A stretch of 64,000 bases of DNA. Origin: Oreohelix idahoensis. Lineage: Eukaryota > Mollusca > Gastropoda > Stylommatophora > Oreohelicidae. The number at the start of each line of letters is the position of its first letter. Positions within the stretch are counted from its first letter, which is position 1. Location of the stretch: positions 372,001 to 436,000 of the forward strand of contig JAMPIV010005015.1 in NCBI GenBank assembly GCA_024509875.1. The letters are read 5' to 3'. This document shows positions 10,058 through 19,994 of the stretch, in pieces. The notes below the pieces were generated by a model. The model made no database searches. It saw nothing but the letters and a program-made list of their open reading frames with translations, and had not been told where the DNA came from. Both the position numbers and the translations under genes were made by a program.

Positions 10058-11206
10058 TGTAGCGTCCTTTTTGTAGGCCGCAACAGTCTTTTACAGATGA
10101 TGGTAGTCTCATATTTATTAATATGTGGTCCTACCTCTGTAGAAAACTTTACGCACCAACTTACATGATAGTAAGTATTATTGGTGAGTTTGATTTTCGT
10201 AGCGCACGATTGTGGACGAATGCGAGTATGGGTTATCCAGCCCGCACGTGTTGCCAAACTTCAGTTGACGTCATATGTGGGCTTATGAAGCTAGGATCCC
10301 AAGATCAGCTCATGAATCTTTGGGAGTTCGAAACCCATGTTACGGGAGTAATTCTTCTTTGTATGACCGTCCGTCTATTGATAAGATGAGGACCATGGTC
10401 AACTTTGTACCGGTGATTTCTCGGGAGGAGAATGCAAGTATTATATATAAATTATTATAATTTTCTTCAATGTGAACGTCTAGTTGGACCAATGACCTAT
10501 TGGTTCCAAAATGGAGTCATACTATGAACATGTAATGTAATTTTAAATCCGACATACTCCTGGGAATAGGTTGTCTGGGATCATCATGAAGTATTTAATG
10601 ATTGATTCATTCTTCGGCCGCTTGGAATAGTTTCAGCGTAGAGCAGAGGTGAATCAAGTATTTATTATATCTAGCTCTAATGCCACGAAGGTCGTTGGCA
10701 GAAATATATATTATTGTTATGATAGAATGAGCGACTACGAGGTCAGGATCCGAAGGAAGATATGACCAATCATAACCTTTAAATGTATGGGATCCATCAT
10801 GAGAATCTCATAGTACTTTCAAGGTCAGAGGAAACTGAAAGATGACATATTGTATCTAACTGCCTCTCTTATCAATTATATGCCCAGTTATAAGGTATTA
10901 GTACTATTCCGATGTTATCAGAGGACTTTAGTATATAAGAAGGAACTAATTGCTTATTGAAAATATGAACTCTACATTATGTGCTGTGATATTGAAAGTT
11001 TATCGTTCGTCGTCCTCATCAACAAGTTTGTCTCGTCAACTGTGTAATGTCCATTAAAAGTGAATGAACTGTAGACCGTCTTGGCATTGATTCATATGCC
11101 TCTTGTTGCAAGTTCAGGTTGAATTATTACAACATTGATTATAATTGGACACATTCGCGTTATGGTCAATAGTAACAGACTCAACACCCTCAAAACGAAC
11201 CTAACA
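10058..11206 (+). repeat. 3' LTR of Gmr1-like element 1
   Basis: Second copy of the 2193-3333 LTR, 1149 bp, with TG...CA ends, CRE-like palindrome at 10266-10273 and TATATAAA at 10444-10451. It is followed by GTAAG at 11207-11211. Confidence 0.92.
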
Positions 11207-11222
11207 GTAAGTAAGTAGGTAA
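11207..11222 (+). mobile_element. Remainder of LINE-A tail after the nested LTR element
   Basis: GTAAGTAAGTAGGTAA continues the TAAG-type tail that is interrupted at 2193. Other LINE-A copies end in the same repeat (38408-38418; 39574-39588 on minus). Confidence 0.75.
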
Positions 11223-11365
11223 GTCATCATTTTCATATTAGTAATCTTACCATACCATTTCAGTACTTCTGTTCTACTCTAGCACCCATTTATGATAGTG
11301 TGTAATTCTAGGTTGTTGCTAAGTTTGTTGTTCTCTATGATCGAAAGTCATGCATTAGGACTGAC
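11223..11365 (-). mobile_element. LINE-B continuation beyond the nested insertion
   Basis: On minus this matches the LINE-B part immediately upstream of the piece at 270-420, including the regions that in other copies read ATACCATTT and CACCCATTTATGA, and ends near AGGACTGAC. GTCAT at 11223-11227 matches GTCAT at 415-419, a plausible target duplication for LINE-A. Confidence 0.7.
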
Positions 11366-12276
11366 GTGCCATTTGTGTGCGTGTGTTGGTCTCATTTTAA
11401 GATCATGATGTCTGCAATTCGATTTTAGAGTTTAAAAAAAAATCACTGGATATTTTGAATTTTTATTATATTTAGCCCGACCTCTCGCGGAAAACCCACA
11501 TGTTCTTTAGAAAACGCAGAAAATGATTGGGAAACAGTCGCCTCAGGTATAAATAGAGCGCCTAGGAAATAAATGTGAGGAAATTGTGGAAGCCGATTCA
11601 GAAGAAATAAAGGACAGCTAGTTTTTTAATGACGTACAGCACTATTGAACATGTGCAGGAAATATTGGGAGAAAAAAAAAACAACAAATGAGCTGTTATG
11701 AAGTTTGCGTTAGTTGGAGACCAATAAACACACTTTTATTTTTCGCCAATGGCGTAGTTTTGGGGATTCGGTCTTGGGATATACTGGATAGGGCACCGCG
11801 CCCTACGATTCATGACATAAATCGTGACAACGGAGAGTTGAGCATCATGTGAAACACATTACCGCAGTAACCAATACTACAAGAGTGCATCAATTCTGGT
11901 GCACATGTAATTCAAAAGAGTATACTACAGGGCGCTCTACGCTCTTTCAGGGGTGATAATACAAGAAGAAGGAAATAAAGAAATTGCCCACTGTTTCTAT
12001 ATTATACCTACCTGGAACATCTCCAAGTGAAGCGCACAGGTGCTCATAATAAGCTTCTTCTTAAGGAGCGCGCATGCCTGCGAAACCAAAAGGTCGCGTC
12101 CTTTGTATCTTGACTTTGCCATTGCTGAATTGGGGGTCACAGAACATAAAAGAGAAATACTTTTAATTTCATAAGCCCTGCGCTATTTATGGCATAGCGT
12201 TGATGTAGCATCGCCGTTAAAAGCTATCTCTAGAATCACTGCTAAGATTCATACATGGATCTCATTCCCTTTTATC
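11366..12276. other. Unassigned intergenic sequence
   Basis: No coding frame over 60 codons with a recognisable motif, no tandem repeat, no terminal repeat. I see nothing I can name. Confidence 0.5.
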
Positions 12277-12520
12277 ATACTTGTACAGAATGTAACACAT
12301 GTACGCACATCCACTGATGGTCATCATTGTACAACTACTGTATATAACACATGTACGCACATCCACTGATGATCATCACTGTACCACTACCGTTTACAAC
12401 ATATGCACACACATACATCCACTGATTGTAAATATTGTACCACTACTGTATCTAACACATGTAAACACATCCATTGTACCACGACTATATCTAACATGGG
12501 TGCACACATTCGCTGGTTAA
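12277..12520. repeat. 52-bp minisatellite, about five units
   Basis: The word ACACATGTACGCACATCC starts at 12295 and again at 12347, a period of 52 bp; later units (ACATATGCACACACATAC, ACACATGTAAACACATCC) are shorter and diverged. A further partial unit lies at about 13014-13040, beyond the LINE-A fragment. Confidence 0.75.
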
Positions 12521-12524
12521 AAGT

Positions 12525-12917
12525 CGTTGTAACAAAAGCCAGCTCCAAACCTCAGAATGAGGTATCTGAGGAAGGTGGTTCAAGTAACAAGAAGAGACAC
12601 ATGGTCCGCAATCAGACGATACAGCAAGGTGTCAACACCCACCCCCTGCAGACCCAAGTTGAACAGTCCTTGCTACGATGGTTTGGCTATGCATGAAGAA
12701 TGGAAGAAGATCGGCTACCTCAACAAATATGGAAAAACAAGAGCCAGGGATCCAGACCTCTAGGACGACCCAGAGTTCGCTGGCCGGACAACATTTACAC
12801 AATCCCTGAAGGATCAAGGACAAGATTAGAACCAGGCCAGGGGGAAGACACCGATAGGGCAGTATGGCGTTCTTTCTGGCATACCTCTACGTCCCAGGGT
12901 AGACAGAGGAACGACTA
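12525..12917 (+). pseudogene. LINE-A 3' fragment
   Basis: The sequence matches LINE-A from the codons for QTSEMRYLRKVV onward, through TIRQG, QTQVEQ and RWFG to the terminal AACGACTA word at 12910. Frame shifts occur near 12690 and elsewhere. It is a 5'-truncated copy of about 390 bp that sits inside the 52-bp minisatellite and ends in a GTA microsatellite. Confidence 0.85.
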
Positions 12918-12918
12918 C

Positions 12919-12999
<81 letters not shown>
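12918..12999. repeat. (GTA)n microsatellite at LINE-A 3' end
   Basis: About 27 uninterrupted GTA units follow the terminal AACGACTAC of the LINE-A fragment. Other LINE-A copies have TAAG-type tails in this position, so the array probably grew from the tail. Confidence 0.9.
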
Positions 13000-13340
13000 A
13001 GTAATTGTCTTGCACTGATATCTAACATGTGCACAGAATTATCCGTTGACCGTCTCTAATAAAAACACCAAAAACGCAAATCCACGTGCCGGTGAGAAAA
13101 GAAATTAAAATAAGACTGGCGATGGATAAGAGTGCGACGGAATCATTGGGTCGCTCTCTTTTCCTCTCCGGCTGAATTCAGTTACATTTGTTGTGCGTAC
13201 TGATTATGTGAAATTTCCGTGTCGGCCCATTTCTTTCTCTGCTATCAATTAGATATTAGCTCTTTTCTTATCAATTTTACACTCCCTTCGGTGATAATTC
13301 CTCTTGTCTGTTTACTTAACCATTCCTGCTGAGAGAGTAG

Positions 13341-13793
13341 ACAGGTGATGCAATATTGACCGACAGTCATGTTGGTAAAATTTCCGTGTACCAAACCTTG
13401 GCGCTGATATTGCTATTGCGATTCACTAATTACTGTCGTGCAGAGTCACAGCTCAGATGGGTACACGAGTGCCCGTGTTTGCACAAGGATGCGGCGATAA
13501 TTATTAGTCGGACACACCTGAGCGAAAACGTTGTAATAGTTCCAGATGTAAGACGTTGTATAATTATTGACGAGAAAAGTACGGAAATCTCACTTCCATA
13601 TTTGGAAGACATGTCCTTTGCATTAATGCTCAGAAATTTCCAAGTGGAAATATCTTGCATTACCCCACTAAATCACACAGGTTTTGAAACGATCTATATT
13701 ATTACTATTCGAAACATAGGAAGAACACAATTCCTGATTGGACCCTACCTAACTTGTAGCAAAGTGCTGCGGGGGAAACGAAGTGTAATATAA
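13341..13793 (+). CDS. Unrecognised open frame with signal-peptide-like start (possible exon)
   Basis: The frame is open from 13341 (TAG at 13338-13340) to the stop at 13791-13793, about 150 codons. There is no in-frame ATG at the start, so a eukaryotic protein would need an upstream exon; the AG at 13339-13340 could be an acceptor. Early on it has a hydrophobic run, VYQTLALILLLRF, followed by a cysteine-containing region (ECPC, RRC, ISC, LTC) and a terminal RGKR that resembles a furin site. This would suit a small secreted or membrane protein. I do not recognise the family and find no other copy in the window. Chance opening in repeat-rich DNA remains possible. Confidence 0.3.
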   Translation, partial: TGDAILTDSHVGKISVYQTLALILLLRFTNYCRAESQLRWVHECPCLHKDAAIIISRTHLSENVVIVPDVRRCIIIDEKSTEISLPYLEDMSFALMLRNFQVEISCITPLNHTGFETIYIITIRNIGRTQFLIGPYLTCSKVLRGKRSVI

Positions 13794-13879
13794 CATGACA
13801 CGTTATCAGTTTAGAACACTGGGAAAATTCACCTCACACCAAGAAGACAACCAGACCATGCCATAGTTAATAATAATAC

Positions 13880-15185
13880 TAGACCGGACCTTGATTAAGC
13901 ATTTTGAGGACTTAGGGCCTAGGAAAACTCTACCACTTTAATACGGAAAACCGGAATCTGAGGACACTGCAACACTAAGTCAAAAGTGGGAACTTATTGT
14001 TAAAAAAAAACAACACCCAAGAACACGTGTAAGAGGCATCGTCAAGCTGACGAACTATTTCTCTGAGCCAGCAGTCTGTGAGCCTAAGGATTGGCGTAAG
14101 TTGTACATTTTAAATTCTATATTTTGCATCATTTACATGTGAACTAATATGTATATTTTGACATGTGAATATTAATATGTGAAAATTGCTAGTGGATGTC
14201 CAAGTCATTTGAGGCTGGCAACCTCAGCAAATAGAAAGATGATTTCATGAACCAAAACTGCCAGGGCTAATGAATGCTTTATTGCGAGTTTCGTACACAG
14301 AACCAAAAGCAGAGGTAGTCCAGAGTTCCATATAGAGCAGGGAGTGAATGGTGAAAGAAATGGCGTACATAATCTATGTTATTACCATTTTCAACCAATG
14401 TAGATGTAAATGTAAATATATTTAATCTATATTGTTAATATGTTCAAACATGGTAGATGTAAAGAGAAACATATTCCGTTTATATTATTAACCTTTTCAA
14501 CCAATGTAAAGTTAAATATACATCTATTCAATTTAAATGTAAAAAAAGATTTTCGCTCACTGGGATTAAAATTAATTCTAAGAGAGGGTAAAAGTTCTGA
14601 GGTAGATAGGATGGTGAAATGAAAAGAGGGGGGCTCATAAAAATGTGTCAAGAAACTCAATACACAGAGGGTATTTGTTTCCTTCCTTTTGTGACACTAG
14701 TTGGTGGTACCAGTTGAGGGTCTATCTCTGGAACAAGTGAGGGTATAAGTGGCGTGAAATCGACGCTAGAAACCATCATCAGACGGGTCTTAGAGACACG
14801 GGTCCAACTTAGTATACACTCCTGACGCTTCTGGGAACGTGCTGCGCCCTACAACATTGGCCAGGGACGTGAGTGATCTAGTCCTCCATCTACAAGGAAC
14901 CAAACATCAGCGGGAGCAGAATCCTCGTTGGCAGCTAAGTAGTCAAATAAAAGCTGCAAAGTGAACTCTTACTCAAACCTCCATAACATCATTGATGATG
15001 AGCATTTTTGTTAAATAATTATTCATTTGTTTAAAAGTGTTAAAACCTAATTGACTACTACATTTTTACTTGTATAAAGACAAATCTAAAAGTTTATCAT
15101 TTTGAATGTGCTACATCCGTATGTCACAGACAATTTATTAAATACACGTAAACAGAGCTAACTAATAATAATGAGAGGAAATTCA
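13880..15185 (+). repeat. Repeat X, copy A (unclassified dispersed repeat)
   Basis: Diverged but collinear with 23406-24070 and 27235-28590. Shared landmarks include a GACCGGACCTT-like word near 13882, CGTGTAAGAG near 14024, CATTTGAGGCTGGCAACCTC near 14208, TGGTGGTACCA near 14702, CTCTGGAAC near 14726, TTGGCAGCTAAGT near 14928 and AACAGAGCTA near 15150. No protein is encoded. Orientation is arbitrary. It may be part of an LTR or a non-autonomous element. Confidence 0.65.
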
Positions 15186-15345
15186 CTGGATTATATCATC
15201 AATGACAAACTCTCTCTGGCCACAGAAATTGCTAGTCTCATTAACAAAGCTGCAGCTACCTTTGCCTGCCTCACATCGCGCTTTTGCGGAAACTCCAAAC
15301 TCGCAACGATGACCAAAGCTGCAATATATAACGCCTGTGCCCTTC
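15186..15345 (+). pseudogene. LINE-H fragment (reverse transcriptase C-terminal region)
   Basis: The frame starting at 15171 reads KLSLATEIASLINKAAATF and then KAAIYNACAL, which matches the post-palm region of animal LINEs (DAEI...RIGKAA..F...YRACVL). The similarity stops where the downstream satellite begins at about 15340. Only about 50 residues survive, with no catalytic motif. Confidence 0.6.
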
Positions 15346-15600
15346 CACCTCTAGTTGCTGACCCTAGTATAGTGACGTCTCTAACACTTCACCCCCACCT
15401 CTCGATGCTGGACTTGGTCATGTCTCTAACACTTCACTCCCAACACTTCAGTAGTCAAGTCTCTAACACTATCCTCCCACCTCTAGATGCTGACCCTAGT
15501 AAATGCAAGTCTCTAACACTACCCTCCCACCTCTCGATGCTGGTCCTAGTATAGGCAAGTCTCTAACACTTCACTCCCACCTCTAGATGTTATAACTGTT
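15340..15600. repeat. Satellite array, ~45-50 bp units with core TCTCTAACACTTCACTCC
   Basis: Units alternate the core with a CCACCTCTAGATGCTGACCC-type segment. Several units are 45-50 bp and one is shortened. The same units recur at 16100-16225, 17100-17265, 20000-20040, 20150-20260, 20430-20560 and 20700-20810. Confidence 0.8.
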
Positions 15601-15685
15601 TGTAAAATATATATTGTAATATGTACGTATAACTGTTGTATAAATAAACAACAAATAACACAATACAATACAACACACCACATTA
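15585..15685. repeat. Direct repeat partner of 16210-16320
   Basis: About 100 bp including GATGTTATAACTGTTTG, ATATATATTGTAATATGTACG and AATACAATACAACACACC is repeated almost exactly at about 16223-16322, both times directly after a satellite unit. It is a segmental duplication about 630 bp apart. Confidence 0.8.
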
Positions 15686-16099
15686 TACATAAACTTGTTT
15701 CCGATAGTCTATATTTAGCGCTGATGTCACCGACCCTAACCGAGTACAAGCAGTATGACTCATTCATCGCTTACATTTGATAATGTTTTCCTCGCGAGCG
15801 CAGACCCATCGATCGAGATTAACAACGACTGGTAAACAGCACGTGCGTGTTGGGTTTTCTTAACATCGTTGAAACTGGCCTCGACATTGTCCCGATTGCA
15901 ACCTGTAACACTAAGGAGTATCTAGTTGGCACCATAAACTAGTCTACCTGTGACATATATCTCTACGGTTGTGTTCAATAAAACTGTCTATTTGGCCTTG
16001 TCCAACCTGGGCTTTGATATTATTTTTTATGTTGGAAACCTCGAGTATGTACGGGTCATTTACATAACACTAGATGGACATTGGGTGAGTAGATTTTAT
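15686..16099. other. Unassigned sequence
   Basis: No recognisable gene or repeat apart from flanking satellite units. Confidence 0.45.
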
Positions 16100-16440
16100 T
16101 ACTCGATGCTAGACCTAGTCAAGTCTCTAACACTTCAGTCCCACTTCTAGCTGCTGGCTCTTTTCATGCCACATCTCACCGCTGGACCTGCTCATGTCTC
16201 TAACACTTCACTCCCACCTATAGATGTTATAACTGTTTGTAAAATATATATTGTAATATGTACGTATAACTGTTGTATAAATAAATAAATAACACATAAC
16301 AGAATACAATACAACACACCGCAACACAACCCACACACACACACACGCGCACGCACACAAACACTCACAGACGCACAACCACGCATGCGAACGCTCACAC
16401 ACACACACCCACACACCCAGACACTCATGGTCATACTTTA
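16100..16440. repeat. Satellite units, duplicated 100-bp block and CA-rich tract
   Basis: Core units occupy 16105-16222, the duplicated block 16223-16322, and an irregular CACA/CGCA tract 16328-16430. Confidence 0.7.
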
Positions 16441-16615
16441 CTGAAGAGGTGGTGTGATAACGACAGACACTAGCGCTCATACCTCGTTGACGGTGGTTTC
16501 CAATGTTCCCACCAACTGGGTGTACATGACAAGAAGTGATGAAATGGTTAAACCGTTGGAGAGCGGGCTGAAGACCGCAACTGTAAGTTTTTACCGAGGC
16601 CAGCCTTTGTTACAC

Positions 16616-16616
<1 letters not shown>

Positions 16617-16648
<32 letters not shown>
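16617..16648. repeat. Poly-C tract
   Basis: About 30 consecutive C. Length is likely unreliable in any assembly. Confidence 0.9.
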
Positions 16649-16652
<4 letters not shown>

Positions 16653-16675
16653 TTTTCCTACCAAAACCGGTGGTC

Positions 16676-16937
16676 ACATTTCTATCATCTCACGGGCACA
16701 TTTCTATCACCTCACGGGTACACTTCGATCACCTCACAGACACATTTTTATCACCTCATGGGTACATTTCTATCACCTCCTGGGCACATTTCTATCACCT
16801 CACGGGCATATTTCTATCATCTCACAGGCATATTTCTTTCACCTCACGGCCACATTTCTATCATCTCACGGGCATATTTCTATCACCTCATGGGTTCATT
16901 TCTATCACCTCATGGGCACATTTCTATCACCTCACGT
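16676..16937. repeat. 22-bp minisatellite, about 12 units
   Basis: The unit is close to ACATTTCTATCACCTCACGGGC, with scattered substitutions and no change of length. Because 22 is not a multiple of three, successive units are read in all three phases; more than one frame stays open, giving a His/Ser/Thr/Tyr-rich periodic translation that need not be a protein. Confidence 0.92.
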
Positions 16938-17099
16938 TATAACCAGTGGACCATCAAAAACCGTCTGAGACCAAGACAAGAATTCTGAAAGAAAAAAATC
17001 ATCCGTTGAAAGCAGACCATGTCAAGCTCACCCCCAAAAAGAACGTATGTTGATTTTTATATCTCTGTATTTGTGTTACTTGTTGTGTGTAACAGGACT

Positions 17100-17265
17100 A
17101 CAACACATCCACATGTCTCTAACACATTACTCCCCACCTCTCAATGCTAGACCCCCCCCCCCCCCTAACACTGTACCCCCCCACCTCTAGGTGTTGGCTC
17201 TGGTCATGTCTTCAACACTTCACTCCCACATCTCACCGCTGGACCAGATCATGTCTCTAACACGT
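17100..17265. repeat. Satellite core units with C-runs
   Basis: Three to four diverged core units (TCTCTAACACATTACTCC, CTTCAACACTTCACTCCC, TCTCTAACACG) separated by poly-C stretches. Confidence 0.7.
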
Positions 17266-17274
17266 GCAGCGCAC

Positions 17275-18148
17275 ACAATTTTTTTTTTCCACATCGACAA
17301 CGCGTCAACGATCGATTAGTTTTTCAACTAATCAACTCTCTGTTAGCGCAAAACACCAAACACGGATACCTGTCCTACTACTTGTGTTGTGTTGTAAAAA
17401 TTAGGAAATGGAAATATGAAAACCGATACAAAATTATGAAGTGGAAATTTGAAAAACTGATACCAAATGTATCCACATAGATAACAACGTTCTGATGAGC
17501 CCACTTTTGAATAGTGTACCTAGACCTAAACTTCAACGACATACACAAAAATCTCCTGTTATTGCTTAAGAATACACTACCTCCACAATAACTGGTCAAT
17601 CTACACAAGTCTTCTGTGTGACCTCTTTAAAAGTGACAGTGAAGAATCATCATACACAACACCAGACAAACCACAATCAATACCACACACACACACATAC
17701 ACACACACGCAAGCGTGCACACACACCCAACACACCCAAGATTCGTCACCCCGCCAGCCAAAAAAGGGTAGCACGGGGCAGTGATTCTCGCACTATTGGG
17801 TTTACACTGAGTGAGTAACGAAGAAAGTGGGTCTCTCGTTGTTGAAAACAGGGGTTCTCGCGTTGAATAAAATAACTGTGTATGAGTGTAATTTAATAAA
17901 ACAGACAATATTATTCTCTCTGTTTGTCACAAAACGAACCGCGCTCACGTCTGCGCAATATATGTATATTAAGAACTTAACTGTGTGCCGGTTTATTGTA
18001 AAAAAAAATGATCAGCAATATTGTATAAGAGATGGGTGATATTTTAGTTAGATATATAAAGGTAGAAAGAGACGAAAGACAAAGCCTTAGACTTCGTAGG
18101 ATTAGCTTGCGTCTGGGTAGCGAGTAAATATGTGGAAACTCGCCCTCT
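17275..18148. other. Short dispersed repeats, no gene
   Basis: ACGCGTCAACGATCGATTAG at 17300-17319 and the GGAAATATGAAAACCGATAC word at 17408 recur at 19853 and 19920, and at 19640-19720. A CA-rich tract spans 17683-17735. Frames here are low-complexity and I call no gene. Confidence 0.5.
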
Positions 18149-18161
18149 AGTAATGACACAA

Positions 18162-19328
18162 TATTAGATTACTGATCGAAAAACATCTCCAGCATCAACA
18201 TGATTTATACCATAACTTCATCGATTTCACAAAAGCCTTCGATCGAGTCTGGCATGAAGGTTTATGGCAAATAATGAGAAAATTCAATTTTGATACCAAC
18301 ATCATAGATATCATTGAAGCACTATACAAGGACGCAAGCAGTGCTGTTTTTGCAAGCAATGACATTGGAGAATTTTTCAAAACAACTGTAGGAGTTCGCC
18401 AGGGATGTATCCTGTCACCAGTGCTCTTTAACATTTATCTAGAACATATTATGCAGGAGGCTCTCTACGATTATAAATCAACCATATCGATTGGAGGCCG
18501 ACCTCTGTGTAATCTACGTTTTGCTGATGATATTGATCTGATAGCTGGAACAGAATCAGAACTTCAAGACCTTACCTCTAGACTGGAGAAAGTAACAAGA
18601 ACATATGGGATGGAAATTAATATAGAAAAAAGCAAGATATTGGTGAATAGCCATAAGAAACATGTTCCGACCAACATTACGTTAAATGGGCAAACGTTAG
18701 AAGAAGTTAACACCTTTAAATATCTCGGGTCCACTATATGTAGTGATGGAAGATCAAATAAAGAAATCAAGACAAGACTTGAGATGGCCTCAGCTGCCAT
18801 GACAAGGTTGAATGTGATCTGGAAAAGTAACATCAGTTTTCCTGTGAAGATCAAATTATACAAATCACTTGTATTATCTATTCTCTTGTATGGGTGTGAG
18901 GGCTGGACACTCACTGCAGATACGGAGCGAAGGATTCAGGCTTTCGAGCATAAATGTTACAGAAGAATTTTGCGCATTTGCTATAAAGAGCACAAAACAA
19001 ATGTCTATGTTAGAGAGAAGATAAACACCTATGCAGGCCATCAAGAACCACTTTTGTCAATAGTGAAACGTCGAAAGCTTGCCTGGTTTGGGCATGTAAC
19101 TCGTCATGACTCCCTTTCGAAAACGATCCTCCAGGGAACAGTCGAAGGTAAACGGAGAAGAGGAAGGCAAAGAAAATCCTGGGCTGATAACATCAAAGAA
19201 TGGGCAGGACACGGTTTCTCCACACTTGTACGCATTGCTGAGAATAGAGAGCAGTGGAGGACCCTGTCTGCTGATGCTTCCACCATGGCACCCCTACGAC
19301 CCATGACGGGTTATGGGTTGAGATGATG
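18162..19328 (+). CDS. LINE-E: non-LTR reverse transcriptase, 5'-truncated, long open frame
   Basis: The frame is open from the truncated left end through 19326; an internal ATG lies at 18274 but FTKAFDRVWHEGLW upstream (about 18223-18264) is in frame, so the ATG is not a true start. Motifs in order: VGVRQGCILSPVLF near 18390, catalytic FADDIDLI near 18520, TFKYLGSTI near 18712, LYGCEGWTL near 18885, then AWFGHVTRHDS near 19081 and a GKRRRGRQRKSW motif near 19150. No stop or frame break occurs over about 385 codons, the cleanest LINE here. A 13-bp duplication AGTAATGACACAA flanks it (18149-18161, 19329-19341). The copy lacks endonuclease and start, so it is dead on arrival. Confidence 0.88.
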
Positions 19329-19341
19329 AGTAATGACACAA

Positions 19342-19990
19342 CTATGAACTTAACAAGTTGGAAACCGACTTTCTCCCGTATCAGTAATGTTTTATTATTT
19401 TTTTATTGTTATTTCTGTAATTCCATAGATAAAAATTATGCGTTTGTAAAATGGAAAAATATAAAACAACAAAAGTGTGATTCAAAATTATACTAAAAAA
19501 ATTTGCGAGATATGACAATTATAGTACAGAAGTGTGAAATGCCTATATGAAACTTATGATGTTAAGTATGCAGTGAAAATATGACAACAGTGGAACCAAT
19601 AGTAAGAGATGGAAATATGAAAACTGATACCAAAAATTATGAAATGGAAATATGAAAACCGATACAAAAATTATGAAGTGGAAATATTAAAACTGATACC
19701 AACAGTAAGAAATGGAAGTGTGAGCGTTGTGTTAAAAACTTGCCCGCCATTTTATCGGATATTTGCTGTTACCCCCCCCCCCCCTCACGTTAATACGTTC
19801 ATGAGTCATACACTTTCAATGCCAGCACACACACACAAAAATTTCACGTCGACAACGCGTCAACTAGCGATTAGTTTTTTTCGCGTTATCAAGCCCTGGC
19901 TAACACAAGTCTGGTCACATCGCCAACGCGTCAACTATCGATTAGTTTTTCCCCCCCCCAAGATCTGACTAGTACCCCCTGGATACGTTT
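19342..19990. other. AT-rich sequence with short repeats
   Basis: Contains tandem GGAAATATGAAAAC-type units at about 19608-19720 and two copies of an ACGCGTCAACTA(G/T)CGATTAG word (19853-19873, 19923-19943). No gene seen. Confidence 0.55.
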
Positions 19991-19994
19991 CAAA

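Larger units (their letters stand above)
2193..11206 (+). mobile_element. Gmr1-like Ty3/gypsy LTR retrotransposon, complete outline, defective
   Basis: Two LTRs of 1141 and 1149 bp, each starting TGTAGCG and ending CTAACA, bound a 6.7 kb interior with a GTAAG duplication outside. Coding order is gag, protease, integrase, reverse transcriptase, RNase H remnant. Ordinary Ty3/gypsy elements have integrase last; integrase before reverse transcriptase is the arrangement described for Gmr1 of cod and relatives. Direct comparison of the LTRs shows six substitutions and two indels (1 and 9 bp), about 0.5 percent, implying a recent insertion. The coding region has an in-frame TGA, two frame breaks in A-runs, a lost reverse transcriptase aspartate and a decayed RNase H, so this copy is probably not autonomous. 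Confidence 0.9.

Noticed and set aside
16454..16651. Open frames across the CA-, C- and 22-bp repeat region
   Set aside because: They are translations of simple repeats, without motifs or stable length; several frames are open at once because of the repeat composition.
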